Assembly (NCBI GenBank): GCA_024275975.1
Contig: JAJRYC010000078.1
Location: 1 to 35,514, forward strand
Length of the DNA: 35,514 bases
Direction of reading: 5' to 3'
Origin: Nitrospirota bacterium
Lineage (GTDB): Bacteria > Nitrospirota > Thermodesulfovibrionia > Thermodesulfovibrionales > UBA6898
Part shown: one piece after another, positions 1 through 11,784 of the stretch
Numbering within the stretch: the stretch's first letter is position 1
How the letters are laid out: every line of letters starts with the position of its first letter
Made by a program: the position numbers and the translations under genes
The notes under the pieces: generated by a model
Seen by the model: the letters and a program-made list of their open reading frames with translations, nothing else
Told to the model about the DNA's origin: nothing
Database searches by the model: none

Positions 1-355
1 GGCTAAAACTATATATCGTGTGCCTACAACTTTTGGCCTCCGCTTATCTTGTCGCTTTTGTAACTGCTCATTTTTTCTATGCTTTTTTGCGGGACTACCC
101 CCAGATTACCAGAAATTAGCTTACATTTCCCAAACGTCAGTTAGAGTGAACTATCCATGAATTTCTCTGAAGAGCCATGTTTTTATATTTGTCATTCCAG
201 AAGCCTGCCCTCGACTCCGATCGGGGGTCTTCGGGCATCCAGGAAGCATTGAAAACACTGAATTCCCGCTCAAAAAACTGCGGGAATGACGGTAGGGTGG
301 ACTAACGGATTGACTGTTTGGTGGATTTGCGGTATTCAGGTTAATACCGGTATGT
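1..355. other. Left-edge intergenic region without a recognisable gene
   Basis: I see no open frame with recognisable protein features in this stretch. Its only clear structure is the 100-bp repeat at 191-290, listed separately. The rest is unremarkable and AT-rich. birA ends at 356 on the minus strand, so this is the region downstream of that gene. Confidence 0.6.
191..290. repeat. 100-bp dispersed repeat with inverted ends, copy 1
   Basis: The element begins with GTCATTCC and ends with GGAATGAC, a perfect 8-bp terminal inverted repeat. The interior contains GCCTGCCCTCGACTCCGATC followed by a run of G. A second copy with the same ends and nearly the same core lies at 12104-12201. The size, the inverted ends and the lack of coding capacity fit a REP- or MITE-like non-autonomous repeat. 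No transposase is present in the window. Confidence 0.75.
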
Positions 356-1321
356 TCAGCGTAAGACCGTAATTTCGCCCGAGCTGATCTTCTTCAGCGC
401 GCCTGACCGTAATCTCAGAAGAAGCATGCCTTCATCATCTATATCTTCCGCCCGGCCTGAAACCACCTCTTTCCCCATGGCGATCCTGACATTTTGGCCC
501 AGCGTCGAGGCAAAGCGTCTCCATTCGTCGAGCAGCCGGCCTCTTCCCGTTCTCTTCAGCAGTTTGTACCGTTTTTCGAATTCTTTCAGAATCCGGACAA
601 TTATCCCGCTTCTCGAGAAATTCTCACCTGTTTCAGCCCTGACCGAAGTTGCGACGGACCTTATCTCTGAAGGAAAATTGTTTTTCTCTATATTCACGTT
701 AATGCCTATGCCTATTATCGCGTTTCTTATCTTGTCCGGTTCAGACCTCACCTCGGTTAATATTCCGCCCACTTTTTTCCCTGAAACCAGAAGATCATTC
801 GGCCATTTTATCGTTACCGGAAGCCCGCCGGTATTTCTGAGGGCCGCCGTGCAGGCGACTGAAGCCAAAACCGTGAGCAGTGTCGCATCCCTGGGCTCCA
901 GGTCCGGTTTGAGTATAATGCTCATGTAAATATTCACGCCGGGCGGTGAAATCCACTCTCTTCCCAGTCTCCCTCTTCCGTTTTCCTGCGTGTCGGCGAC
1001 AATAACTGTTCCCGACCCGATCTCATGCCGTATGGACAGTGAAGCCGCGACTTCGTTTGTCGAATCAACGGATTCATAAACAAAAATCCGCTTCCAGAAA
1101 TCACCCTGAACCTCCGATGCTATCTCATCAGCCGAAAGGTCCGGAGACCCGATGAGTTTATACCCTCGTGATGATACAGCCTTGATAATAAATCCTTGTC
1201 TCCTCAGTATCCCGATCTTTTTCCAGACCGCGGTCCTCGAGATTCCGAGTTCCGAACTCATCCGCGCACCCGAGACAAATTTATCTTTTTCCTTAAGAAA
1301 GCGAAGAATATTTTCCGGCAT
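356..1321 (-). CDS. birA: BirA, biotin--protein ligase and biotin repressor
   Basis: It activates biotin to biotinyl-AMP and transfers it to the biotin carrier lysine of acetyl-CoA carboxylase and related enzymes. The protein of 321 residues has an N-terminal winged helix (SSELGISRTAVWKKI region) and so is the bifunctional type that can also repress biotin genes. The catalytic domain shows the biotin/ATP loop GRGRLGREW, then KWPNDLLV and KVGGILTE, followed by a C-terminal SH3-like domain. I chose the ATG at 1321 rather than 1393: it has a G-rich Shine-Dalgarno (CGGGGG, about 8 nt upstream), starts just before the helix-turn-helix, and avoids overlap with nth, which ends at 1350. It ends with TGA. 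It is probably co-transcribed with nth. Confidence 0.93.
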   Translation of the reverse strand: MPENILRFLKEKDKFVSGARMSSELGISRTAVWKKIGILRRQGFIIKAVSSRGYKLIGSPDLSADEIASEVQGDFWKRIFVYESVDSTNEVAASLSIRHEIGSGTVIVADTQENGRGRLGREWISPPGVNIYMSIILKPDLEPRDATLLTVLASVACTAALRNTGGLPVTIKWPNDLLVSGKKVGGILTEVRSEPDKIRNAIIGIGINVNIEKNNFPSEIRSVATSVRAETGENFSRSGIIVRILKEFEKRYKLLKRTGRGRLLDEWRRFASTLGQNVRIAMGKEVVSGRAEDIDDEGMLLLRLRSGALKKISSGEITVLR

Positions 1322-1349
1322 TATGGCCCCCGGTCCGGATATTGCAAAA

Positions 1350-1991
1350 TTACCATCCGGAATACTCTGATTTAGAAGTCCAGCCGCATGCACCGAAAAG
1401 CGGACAGGTCCCGCACTTTGGTTTTCTTGCCGTACAGGTCTCCCTTCCGTGCAGAATAAGGGCCAGGCCGAACCTGGTCCATCTCTCCCGCGGAATATTC
1501 CGGTTAAGGATTTTTTCTATTATATCAGGATTGTCCGACTGCGCGATGCCAAGCCTGTTGCTCACCCTCAAAACATGCGTATCAACTGCTATAGCCTGCT
1601 TCCCAAAGGCGCCCCCCAGGACCACATTAGCGGTTTTTCTGCCGACACCCGGCAGCCTGATCAAATCTTCCATTGTTGAGGGTACCGTACCGTTGAATTT
1701 TTCTAAAAGCATCTTTGCGCAGTTTATTATCGCTTTAGCCTTGTTTTTATAAAATCCCGCAGGCCTTATCTCCTCCTCAAACGTCTTCAGGTCGGCCTCC
1801 GCGTAATCCGTTACGGTCTTATATCTTCTGAATAATGTCTCTGTCACTTTGTTGACGCGCACATCCGTGCATTGGGCCGAGAGTATCGTCGCGACAAGAA
1901 GTTCCAGCGGGCCGGAAAACCTGAGCGCGGTCTTCGGGTCAGGATACTTCCTGAGCAATAAACTGGAGATTGTCTCTATTCCTTCTCTAAT
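1350..1991 (-). CDS. nth: Endonuclease III, with a probable non-standard ATT start
   Basis: It is a base-excision repair glycosylase/AP lyase for oxidised pyrimidines. The helix-hairpin-helix LPGVGRKTANVVL carries the catalytic Lys, the catalytic Asp is in AVDTHVLR, and the C-terminal 4Fe-4S ligands are C-x6-C-x2-C-x5-C (CTARKPKCGTCPLFGAC). The first standard start is TTG at 1958, but the homologous reading extends upstream (IREGIETISSLLLRKYPDP), matching the usual family N-terminus. No ATG, GTG or TTG exists in that extension before the stop at 2013-2015. An ATT at 1991, four bases after GAGGTGG, gives 213 residues, close to the E. coli enzyme (211). It may be an ATG that became ATT. The 3' end of the hydrolase gene overlaps this start by 16 bp. 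Confidence 0.85.
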   Translation of the reverse strand: MREGIETISSLLLRKYPDPKTALRFSGPLELLVATILSAQCTDVRVNKVTETLFRRYKTVTDYAEADLKTFEEEIRPAGFYKNKAKAIINCAKMLLEKFNGTVPSTMEDLIRLPGVGRKTANVVLGGAFGKQAIAVDTHVLRVSNRLGIAQSDNPDIIEKILNRNIPRERWTRFGLALILHGRETCTARKPKCGTCPLFGACGWTSKSEYSGW

Positions 1992-2656
1992 ATTTCCACC
2001 TCGATCCTGCCTTTAAGCCCTTCAGCAAACCTCTTCGCGTCATCCGCTGATCCGACTATCGAGCCGTAATGCATTGGGACCGCGATTCCGGGATTTATAT
2101 CGAGTGCCGCCTTGACCGCCTCATCCGCTGTCATAACATAAGTCCCTGAAACAGGTAAAAGCGCTATATCCGCGTTGAAATTCTTCATTTCGGGAATATA
2201 ATCCGTATCTCCCGCCATATATATCCTCTCGCCTTTCAGAGTAAAAATATACCCAGCCCAGCCTTTGCTTTTTGGATGAAATTCCTTGTTCGTATTATAG
2301 GCAGGCACCACCTCGATCCCGATGCCCTCAACATTAATCTTCTCACCGACCCTGACGGTCTTTACGTTCCCGCTGAACTTTCCGGCGCAATCCGCTACTG
2401 TTACTATCACCGTGCCAGGCCCCTGAATCTTTTCAACGTCTTCCGGCGAGCAATGATCATAATGACTGTGAGTAATCAGTATAATATCAGCGGTGTCCTC
2501 CTTCCTGATCTTGAACGGGTCGGTATATATCACCTTTTCACCAACAATCCTGAACGTGTCATGTCCGAGCCAATGAATATTTTTTCCCATTGTATCATCC
2601 CCCTTTGCAGTCTGAAAGTTTAGAAATAAAAACAGAATCGCCAGAAAGATTTTCAT
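1976..2656 (-). CDS. Metallo-beta-lactamase-fold metal-dependent hydrolase, possibly exported
   Basis: The metal-binding motif HSHYDH (HxHxDH) is followed by AGDTD and a late PMHYG histidine, the standard metal set of the MBL superfamily. The pattern (GKNIHWLGHDTF near the start, PVSGTYVMTADEA) is that of small UPF0173/UlaG-like hydrolases. The substrate cannot be told from sequence. Two starts are possible. The ATG at 2656 adds a hydrophobic leader (MKIFLAILFLFLNF) that looks like a signal peptide. The ATG at 2590 has the better Shine-Dalgarno (AAGGGGG) and gives a cytoplasmic protein. I favour the first only slightly. The stop is TAG, at the place where the family normally ends, so UAG does seem to terminate here. 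Confidence 0.8.
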   Translation of the reverse strand: MKIFLAILFLFLNFQTAKGDDTMGKNIHWLGHDTFRIVGEKVIYTDPFKIRKEDTADIILITHSHYDHCSPEDVEKIQGPGTVIVTVADCAGKFSGNVKTVRVGEKINVEGIGIEVVPAYNTNKEFHPKSKGWAGYIFTLKGERIYMAGDTDYIPEMKNFNADIALLPVSGTYVMTADEAVKAALDINPGIAVPMHYGSIVGSADDAKRFAEGLKGRIEVEILEKE

Positions 2657-2705
2657 ATCTCTTTTATTGCATTTTAACATTTATAAAATATACAACAAAC
2701 TCACA

Positions 2706-3608
2706 TCACAGCCCTGATCCAATATATCTCGCTGGATTATCTCTCGCCGCCTCGATAATCTCCGCGTCAGTAATGTTGATATCTATTAAGATTTTAACAG
2801 AATCTAACATTGATATCGACGAGCCACACAAAAATCCCCTGCTATTTAAAACAGCCCCTCGCCGGGTTTTGGAGCTTTTCACGGAATCGGTTACAAGTAT
2901 TATCCTGTCGAGACGCTTCAGGTTAAACACCAATTCTAAAGTCCTGGGATGAAGATGGATACCGTCGGCAATCACCTCTATGTATAAATCCCGATCAAGG
3001 AGTCCGAGACACGCAAGACCGGGATCACGGTGATGAAACGGCCGCATGGCGTTAAATATATGGGTTATTCCGGAGGCACCCGCTTTTTTACCGTCAACCG
3101 CCTGTTGGTATGTCGCGTCGGAATGGCCCATATTCACCCTCATGCCGAGATCCACGCATCTCTCCGTCACCTTTAAGACACCGGAAATCTCAGGGGAAAC
3201 GGTTATTATCTTTATGATGTCTTCATACCCTTCAATCAACTTTTTCAGATTGGATATGGACGGCTTCTCAAAAGAACTCCCGTCTAATGCCCCGCATCTG
3301 ACAGGGTTTAAAAACGGGCCTTCGAGATGCACACCCATAATAAGCGCCGGAACATGATCGCGCGGGGGGTTTATTTCAGAAATTCCGGCCTCCTTTGCCG
3401 GACGCTGAATCTCCATCGCCTTTCTCACCGTCTCCATATTCTTTCTCATCTCATCAACGGCCCCGGAATATATTGTCGGCAGGATCGCGCCCGTCCCGGC
3501 CCTTCCATGGAGTTCGGCCATTTTTAATATGTCCCCGGGCTCTCCTGTCCGTGTATCGTATCTCCCGATACCATGGGTATGGAGGTCTATGAATCGTTTT
3601 CCTTTCAA
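2706..3608 (-). CDS. NagA-like N-acetylglucosamine-6-phosphate deacetylase, short form
   Basis: It is an amidohydrolase related to GlcNAc-6-P deacetylase. Visible motifs in order are IDLHTHG near the N-terminus, HLEGPF (metal Glu), GHSDA (metal His), THIFNAMRPF (metal His), ADGIHLHP and VTDS (catalytic Asp). At 300 residues it is much shorter than usual NagA (about 380). It begins directly at the first barrel strand and stops just after NPARYIG, so the flanking beta-sandwich formed by both termini is missing. No in-frame extension exists on either side. The start is TTG, overlapping the rsmG stop as TTGA, with GGGGA upstream, so it is probably translationally coupled to rsmG. The exact substrate is uncertain. 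Confidence 0.78.
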   Translation of the reverse strand: MKGKRFIDLHTHGIGRYDTRTGEPGDILKMAELHGRAGTGAILPTIYSGAVDEMRKNMETVRKAMEIQRPAKEAGISEINPPRDHVPALIMGVHLEGPFLNPVRCGALDGSSFEKPSISNLKKLIEGYEDIIKIITVSPEISGVLKVTERCVDLGMRVNMGHSDATYQQAVDGKKAGASGITHIFNAMRPFHHRDPGLACLGLLDRDLYIEVIADGIHLHPRTLELVFNLKRLDRIILVTDSVKSSKTRRGAVLNSRGFLCGSSISMLDSVKILIDINITDAEIIEAARDNPARYIGSGL

Positions 3609-4243
3609 GGCGTCTTCCCCGCTGCTTTTTTAACAATCACAATGTGTCTGACTATATTTTCAAAAGGTAGTCTGAAATCTTCCGTTGAAATGTTCTCCTG
3701 TTCTATCTTTCGCAATTCCTCATCGAGTTTCGGTCCCTTGCTCAAAATCAGTATGCCGTTTTTATTTAATATATCTCCGGCCTTGTCAATAAAATCACCG
3801 ACGCTGAAAAGCGCCCTTGTTACGGCAACATCGACCTTCAGTCCTTTGATCTCCTCAATCCTGCTGTCCATGACTTCAACTTCCCGAAGATGAAGGGTTT
3901 TCGTGACATGTCTCAGGAATATCTGCTTCTTGTAAGCAGGCTCGACAAGGAACAGCCTTAAGCGGGGGTTTATTATCTTGATCGGTATGCCGGGGAATCC
4001 TGCTCCGCTTCCTATATCAGCGATAGACCGGGCGTCTAAAGGTATGACCTTGCTGAAAAGGAGAGAATCAAGAAAATGCTTTATGATAATCTCTCTTTCT
4101 GTTTTCAGCCCTGTCAGATTGTATGCCCTGTTCCACTTCTTAAGCAGATTAAGATAAGTTATGAAGGCTGTAATCCGGTCTTCGGTACACTGAATCCCAA
4201 GTTCTTCCATCCCAGCTCTTAAGAGATCAGCCGCTTTTGTCAT
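3605..4243 (-). CDS. rsmG: RsmG (GidB), 16S rRNA G527 N7-methyltransferase
   Basis: It is an SAM-dependent methyltransferase that modifies G527 of 16S rRNA. The SAM-binding motif DIGSGAGFPGIPIKI sits near residue 80. LTGLKTEREIIIKHFLDSL is the typical RsmG N-terminal signature, and VAVTRALF follows in the mid region. The 212-residue length is normal. It lies in the replication-gene neighbourhood where gidB often occurs, although its usual partner mnmG (gidA) is about 25 kb away here. It ends in TGA overlapping the TTG start of the NagA-like gene by 4 bp. Confidence 0.93.
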   Translation of the reverse strand: MTKAADLLRAGMEELGIQCTEDRITAFITYLNLLKKWNRAYNLTGLKTEREIIIKHFLDSLLFSKVIPLDARSIADIGSGAGFPGIPIKIINPRLRLFLVEPAYKKQIFLRHVTKTLHLREVEVMDSRIEEIKGLKVDVAVTRALFSVGDFIDKAGDILNKNGILILSKGPKLDEELRKIEQENISTEDFRLPFENIVRHIVIVKKAAGKTP

Positions 4244-4290
4244 AACATGTTCATTGTACTATTTTTTTATCGGGTACCGCAGCCAATAGC

Positions 4291-4336
4291 TTTTTTTTGG
4301 GGGGGGGGGAGTAAGGGCAGGGTTTAAACCCTGCCC
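4291..4336. repeat. T8-G11 homopolymer pair followed by a 22-bp perfect palindrome
   Basis: On the plus strand eight T (4291-4298) are followed directly by eleven G (4299-4309). Then comes a perfect 22-bp palindrome (4315-4336) centred on GGTTTAAACC with GGGCA/TGCCC arms. It lies between the end of gyrA and the start of rsmG. The palindrome can form a hairpin in the gyrA 3' transcript, but it lacks a typical U tail, so I do not call it an intrinsic terminator. The G11 tract is liable to sequencing or replication slippage. Confidence 0.6.
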
Positions 4337-4361
4337 CTGCATAATTAATGAAACCGTTTCA

Positions 4362-6767
4362 TTACTCGTCTTTCTCAACTACCTTTGCGAGGCTCACTAT
4401 TTTATCGGTCGTATCCATGACTTTTACTCCCTGTGTATTCCTGCCGTGCATCGATATATTCTGGGCGGTCGTCCTTATAAGCTTCCCGCTTCCCGTAATC
4501 ATAACCACCTCGTCTTCATCCCTCACCTGAAGAATACCCGCTACTTTGCCTCCCTTTGCGGTGAGCTTTATGGATATAACCCCTTTGCCTCCCCTGCCCT
4601 GGAGAGGATAGCCCGATACCTTCGTCCTTTTTCCAAAACCGTTTTCCGCCACAGTGAGAATCGCTGCCTTCGCTTCCGCCACTTCGGCCGCAACCACCTC
4701 ATCTTTTGCGCGCAACCGTATGCCGCGCACACCTTTTGATGTCCGTCCCGTATCCCTGACGTCCTCTTCGTTGAATTTTATGGCCAGCCCGTTCCGCGTC
4801 CCGATTATCAGGTCATCTTTACCCGTTGTTCTCCTGACCGCGATCAGTTCGTCTTTGTCTTTAAGGGATATCGCGATTATTCCCTTGCCCCTCGGGTTGC
4901 TGTAGGCTGCAAGCGCTGTTTTCTTAACTATGCCTTTCTTTGTAAACATCACCAGGTACCCTTCGTTGAAATTCCGCACCGGCAGGGCCGTGGATATAAA
5001 CTCACCCTCGGAAAGCTGTAACAGGTTGACCAGCGCCTTGCCCTTTGCCGCGCGACCTGCCTCGGGGAGTTGATATATCTTCAGCCAGTAAAGCCTGCCG
5101 AGATTGGAGAAGAAGAGCATATAATCATGAGTTGAGCCGATAAAAAGGGCTTCGACAAAATCGGCCTCTTTCGTCTCCATGCCGATAAGCCCCTTGCCGC
5201 CCCGTCTCTGGCTGCGGTACGCGCTTAAAGGATTTCTCTTGATATAGCCGGTGTGTGACAGGGTGATGACCATCTCTTCCTCTGTTATAAGGTCCTCAAT
5301 GGTTATCTCGCTTATTGCTTCGGTTATCTCTGTCTTCCGTTCGTCGGCATACTTTGTTTTAATATTGAGGAGTTCCTCTTTAATTATCCCGGAAACAAGC
5401 ATCTCGCTTCCCAGGATCGACCGTAATCTTTCTATCTCCTTGAGCAGTGTCTCGTATTCCGATATTATCTTGTCACGTTCAAGCCCGGTCAGCCTCTGGA
5501 GCTTCATGTCCAGAATTGCCTGGGCCTGAATCTCCGAGAGCGGATATGCGCTCATCAGGCTATCTTTCGCCTCTCCCGGACTGTTTGACGCCCTGATCAG
5601 CGCGATGATCTTATCGATATGGTCAAGGGCTATCTTTAAACCTTCGAGGATATGGGCCCTTTCCTCGGCCTTTCTGAGTTCATATTTTGTCCTTCTGCGC
5701 ACGACATCGCGCCTGTGCAGCAGGAAATGACTAAGCATCTTATTCAGGCTGAGGATACGCGGCTGGCCCGATACCAGGGCAAGCATTATTATGCCGAAGG
5801 TCGTCTCCAGCTGTGTATGTTTATAGAGGTTGTTGAGGGTAACCTGCGCCATCTAGCCGCGTTTGAGTTCAAGCACCACCCTTATGCCATCCCTGTCGGA
5901 CTCATCTCGCAGGTCGGATATTCCCTCTATCTTCTTCTCCCTTACAAGCTCTGCTATCTTCTTCACCAGGTTCTGCTTGTTCACCTGGTACGGGATTTCG
6001 GTAATAATGATATTCTCGTTTCCCCTTTGCTCCTTTTCTATCCTCGCTCGCGCCCGTATTTTTATCAGGCCCTTGCCATTGGTATAAGCAGACTTTATCC
6101 CTTCCACGCCGTGGATTAACCCACCTGTCGGAAAATCCGGCCCGGTTATGACCGTCATCAGTTCCTCGACATTGGTATTGGGCCTTTCAAGGAGCATCAG
6201 CAGGCCTTCGACAATCTCTCCAAGGTTATGGGGCGGTATGTTTGTGGCCATGCCGACGGCAATGCCCGAGGAACCGTTTATGAGCAGATTCGGAATCTTT
6301 GAGGGAAGCACCTTGGGTTCTTCCGTGGTCTCATCGAAATTAGGGCTGAAGTCGACTGTCTCCTTGTCTATATCGGCCAGCAGTTCCTCGGCGATCTTCG
6401 CAAGCTTCGCTTCTGTATATCTGTATGCCGCGGCAGGGTCGCCGTCAATGGATCCGAAGTTCCCCTGGCCGTCCACGTGAGTGTATCTCATATTAAAGTC
6501 CTGGGCCAGCCGGACAAGCGCGTCATACACGGCGGTGTCACCATGGGGATGATACTTTTTCAGCACCTCTCCCACAACACCCGCGCATTTGGAATATTTT
6601 TTCCCGGGCAGGAGGCCCTCTCTGAACATCGCGTAGAGTATCCTCCTCTGAACCGGTTTCAGTCCGTCCCTCACCTCGGGAAGCGCCCTGCCTATGATCA
6701 CGCTCATCGCGTAATCAAGATAACTGACCTTCATCTCATCTATTATATTTACCGGTACTTTCGACAT
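4362..6767 (-). CDS. gyrA: DNA gyrase subunit A, interrupted by one in-frame TAG
   Basis: It is the DNA breakage-reunion subunit of gyrase. The N-terminal half (304 residues) has [32 protein letters not shown] and the catalytic Tyr in [11 protein letters not shown], and ends at VLELKRG. The next codon is TAG (5853-5855, codon 305). The same frame then continues [14 protein letters not shown] through the coiled coil, the GyrA box QRRGGKG and the six-bladed C-terminal domain to TAA. Joined length is 801 codons, normal for GyrA. At the TAG most homologues have an acidic residue (KRGE), so a GAG to TAG change is the simplest source. An ATG directly after the TAG is coincidental or a restart. The start has a strong AGGAGA Shine-Dalgarno overlapping the gyrB stop. 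Either the stop is read through, or it is an error, or gyrA is broken here. Confidence 0.92.
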
Positions 6768-6777
6768 TCCATCTCCT

Positions 6778-9188
<2,411 letters not shown>

Positions 9189-9276
9189 CTTGATTACTTA
9201 TCCTTTGTTTTCATTTATAAAGCTGCCGGCTTAATCTTTAAATCCCTGCGAACTATCTGTCGGGACAATTATTTTT

Positions 9277-10377
9277 TTATATCCTCATCGGCATTATTAC
9301 ACACCGGTAATCCGAGTCAGTTTCGTCTTTGATCAGGACAGGACTTAAAGGGGCCTGCATCTCCATCACGATTTTTTCCGAAGACATCGCCTCAAGAATA
9401 TCTATAAAGTATCTCGCGTTGAAGCCCAGCGAGAGAGCTTCCCCTTTATATTCCACTGCCAGCTCATCCTGCGCGTCGCCCATATCCGGGTTTGAAGATG
9501 TGATCGAAATTAAATTTTCGGTAAGGTCCAGCTTAACCGCATGCGAATGCTCCCTTGACATGATTGCCACCCTGCGGAGAACTTTCATAAAAGGCTCCCT
9601 CTGGACGGTTACAAGCTTCTCGTTGGCTTTCGGTATCACCTGGTCATAATTGGGGTAAGTACCTTCTATAAGCCTTGCCAAAAACTCTATTTTTCCCTTA
9701 GTAAAAAGGATATGGTTTTTGCAGATAGTTACCTTTATATTATCTTCTGATTTATCAAGGATTTTCCTTAATTCGGTCGCCGCTTTTTTGGGTATTATGA
9801 TCTTCTTCTCCTCGGTCAGGGAGCCCTCTATATTCTTTTTTATTATCGCAAGCCTGTGGCCGTCCGTTCCGACAACGGTAACATCCTGCTCCGGCGTCAC
9901 ATGAAAGAGAATGCCGTTTAGTGTATATCTGGTATCGCTCTCACCAGTGGCGAATAATGTCTTCTCTATCACCTCGATTAATATCTTTGCGTTAATGTAT
10001 ATCTCCTCCTTGTCCTCCATACCCGGCCAAGAGGGGAATTCGTTCGCCGGTAAACACGCAAGCCTGAAATTACTTGCCCCGGCCTTCAGTTTCAGCCATT
10101 GCTCGTCAATGGACTCACATATCAAATCTCCTTCCATCTCCCTGACGATCTCGAACATTTTTCTGGCGGGAATACATATCCTTCCTTCTTTTTCGACTTT
10201 TATCTGGAGAGGTTCTTTCAGGGCTGTCTAGAGGTCGGTCGCGGTTATATATGATCCGCTTTCAGCCGCATCCAGCAGAAAATGGCTCAAAATAGGCATG
10301 GTATTCCGCTTTTCCACGATATTTTGAATATTAGAAAGCTTCTCCTGTATTTCTTCCTTTGAGACAACTATTTTCAT
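9277..10377 (-). CDS. dnaN: DNA polymerase III beta sliding clamp, interrupted by one in-frame TAG
   Basis: It is the processivity clamp, a ring of two subunits with three similar domains each. The frame opens with MKIVVSKEEIQEKLSNIQ at the ATG 10377 and reads NTMPILSHFLL and TATDL, then meets TAG (10228-10230, codon 50). It continues TALKEPLQIK and IPARKMFEIV to the normal end CVIMPMRI and TAA. Total is 366 codons, the usual clamp length. At the TAG homologues have Glu (TDLE), so GAG to TAG is the likely origin. The start is 9 bp after the dnaA stop, with AGGAGGGGAC upstream. An internal ATG at 10158 would give a clamp lacking most of its first domain, so it is not a good alternative. Confidence 0.92.
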
Positions 10378-10386
10378 GTCCCCTCC

Positions 10387-11721
10387 TTAATTTTTTATCC
10401 TGTTCAGAAGATTTTCGATCATTCTGTTGAAAGTTTCATCTTTGTTCTTTCTATCGTCCATCTGCTTGTAAGCATAAATGACTGTTGCATGGTCCTTGCC
10501 GCCAAACTGCTTTCCTATCTCACTTAATGAGGCGTCGGTAACCTGTTTACATAGATACATTGCTACCTGTCTCGGCAACGCCACGTCCCTTGTTCGTCTC
10601 TTCGCCTTGATATCGGACAGCTTCATATTATAAAATTCACATACGATTTTCTGCACCTTTTCTATAGTCACAGGTCTTTCATCGTCATGTATAATGTCCC
10701 TGAGAATCTTTTTCGTAGACTCAATATTTATTTCTTCGCCTGTCAGGGATGACTGGGCGGCAAGCCTTATCAGAGAACCTTCCAGTTCTCTGACGTTGGA
10801 CTTTATCTTCTGAGCTAGCAGATTCACGACATCCTCCGGTATCTTTTTTATGTCCATCATGTCGGCCTTTTTATATATGATGGCTATTTTAGTCTCCAGG
10901 TCGGGCGGCTGTATGTCGGCGATAAGCCCCATATTAAATCTCGATCTCAACCTGTCTGTAACTTCGCTGATCTCCTTTGGTGGTCTGTCACAGGATATAA
11001 CTATCTGCTTCTGCTTCTCATATAACGCGTTAAAGGTATAAAAGAATTCCTCCTGGGTGGCGGTCTTATTGGCTATAAACTGAACATCATCAAGTAAAAG
11101 AAGGTCCAGGTTCCTGTATTTTTCTTTAAGTTCCGTCATCCTGTCATGCCTGAGGGACGACACAACTTCGTTGGTAAACTGTTCTGAAGAGACATAAAGC
11201 ACCGAAAAATCATGCCTCGTCTCCAGGACTTTATTGCCTATCGCGTTCATTAGGTGGGTCTTACCGAGACCTACCCCTCCATATATAAATAAGGGATTAT
11301 ACGTTCGGCCGGGTGACTCTGCAACCGCGATCGCTGCTGCATGGGCGAACTGGTTGCTTGATCCCCTGATAAAACTTTCGAATGTATACTTTGGATGGAG
11401 ATATATACCTTTATTAGCAAGTCTTTTTCTTTTGTTCTCAAGCTTATCAATGATTTTTTTCTGTACACCGGGCTGTTTAGTCTCAATCTTATAACGCAGG
11501 GATATCTCGTCCCCTAAAACCATCTCTATTGATTACTTTATAAGATTAGGATAGGCGTCTTCAATCCATTCCTTAAAAAACCTGTTCGGTATTTCTATTG
11601 TTGCCGTCTTATCTTTTATTTGAGAGAGTATGATTGGTTTAAACCATAAATCAACAATACTACTTCCAACAGTTTCTTTAATCTTCGAAAGACTCTGTTC
11701 CCATATTTCGTCCGTGGTCAT
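10387..11721 (-). CDS. dnaA: Chromosomal replication initiator DnaA, interrupted by one in-frame TAA
   Basis: It is an AAA+ ATPase that binds oriC and opens the duplex. Domain I (IWEQSLSKIKETVGSSIVDLWFKPI) leads to DAYPNLIK and then TAA (11533-11535, codon 63). The same frame continues SIEMVLGDEISLRY, a short linker and FVRG-like region. Then come Walker A GGVGLGKTHLMNAIG, Walker B LLLLDDVQFI, and the DNA-binding domain IV with RRTRDVALPRQVAMYL and GGKDHATVIYA. Total is 444 codons, typical for DnaA. The stop falls at the end of domain I, so the 378-residue downstream part could in principle be made from an internal start at 11523, giving DnaA without domain I. A GAA to TAA change would explain the stop. 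A promoter lies upstream at 11785-11813 and oriC-like DNA beyond. Confidence 0.92.
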
Positions 11722-11784
11722 TTCTATGCCTTTACTAACATATTACAAACATTTGTTAATAACTATTTCTTTGGGAGGTAGGCT

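Noticed and set aside
426-929. Plus-strand open frames opposite birA, gyrA, gyrB, pyrG and others
   Set aside because: They lie antisense to clearly conserved genes and have no features of their own.
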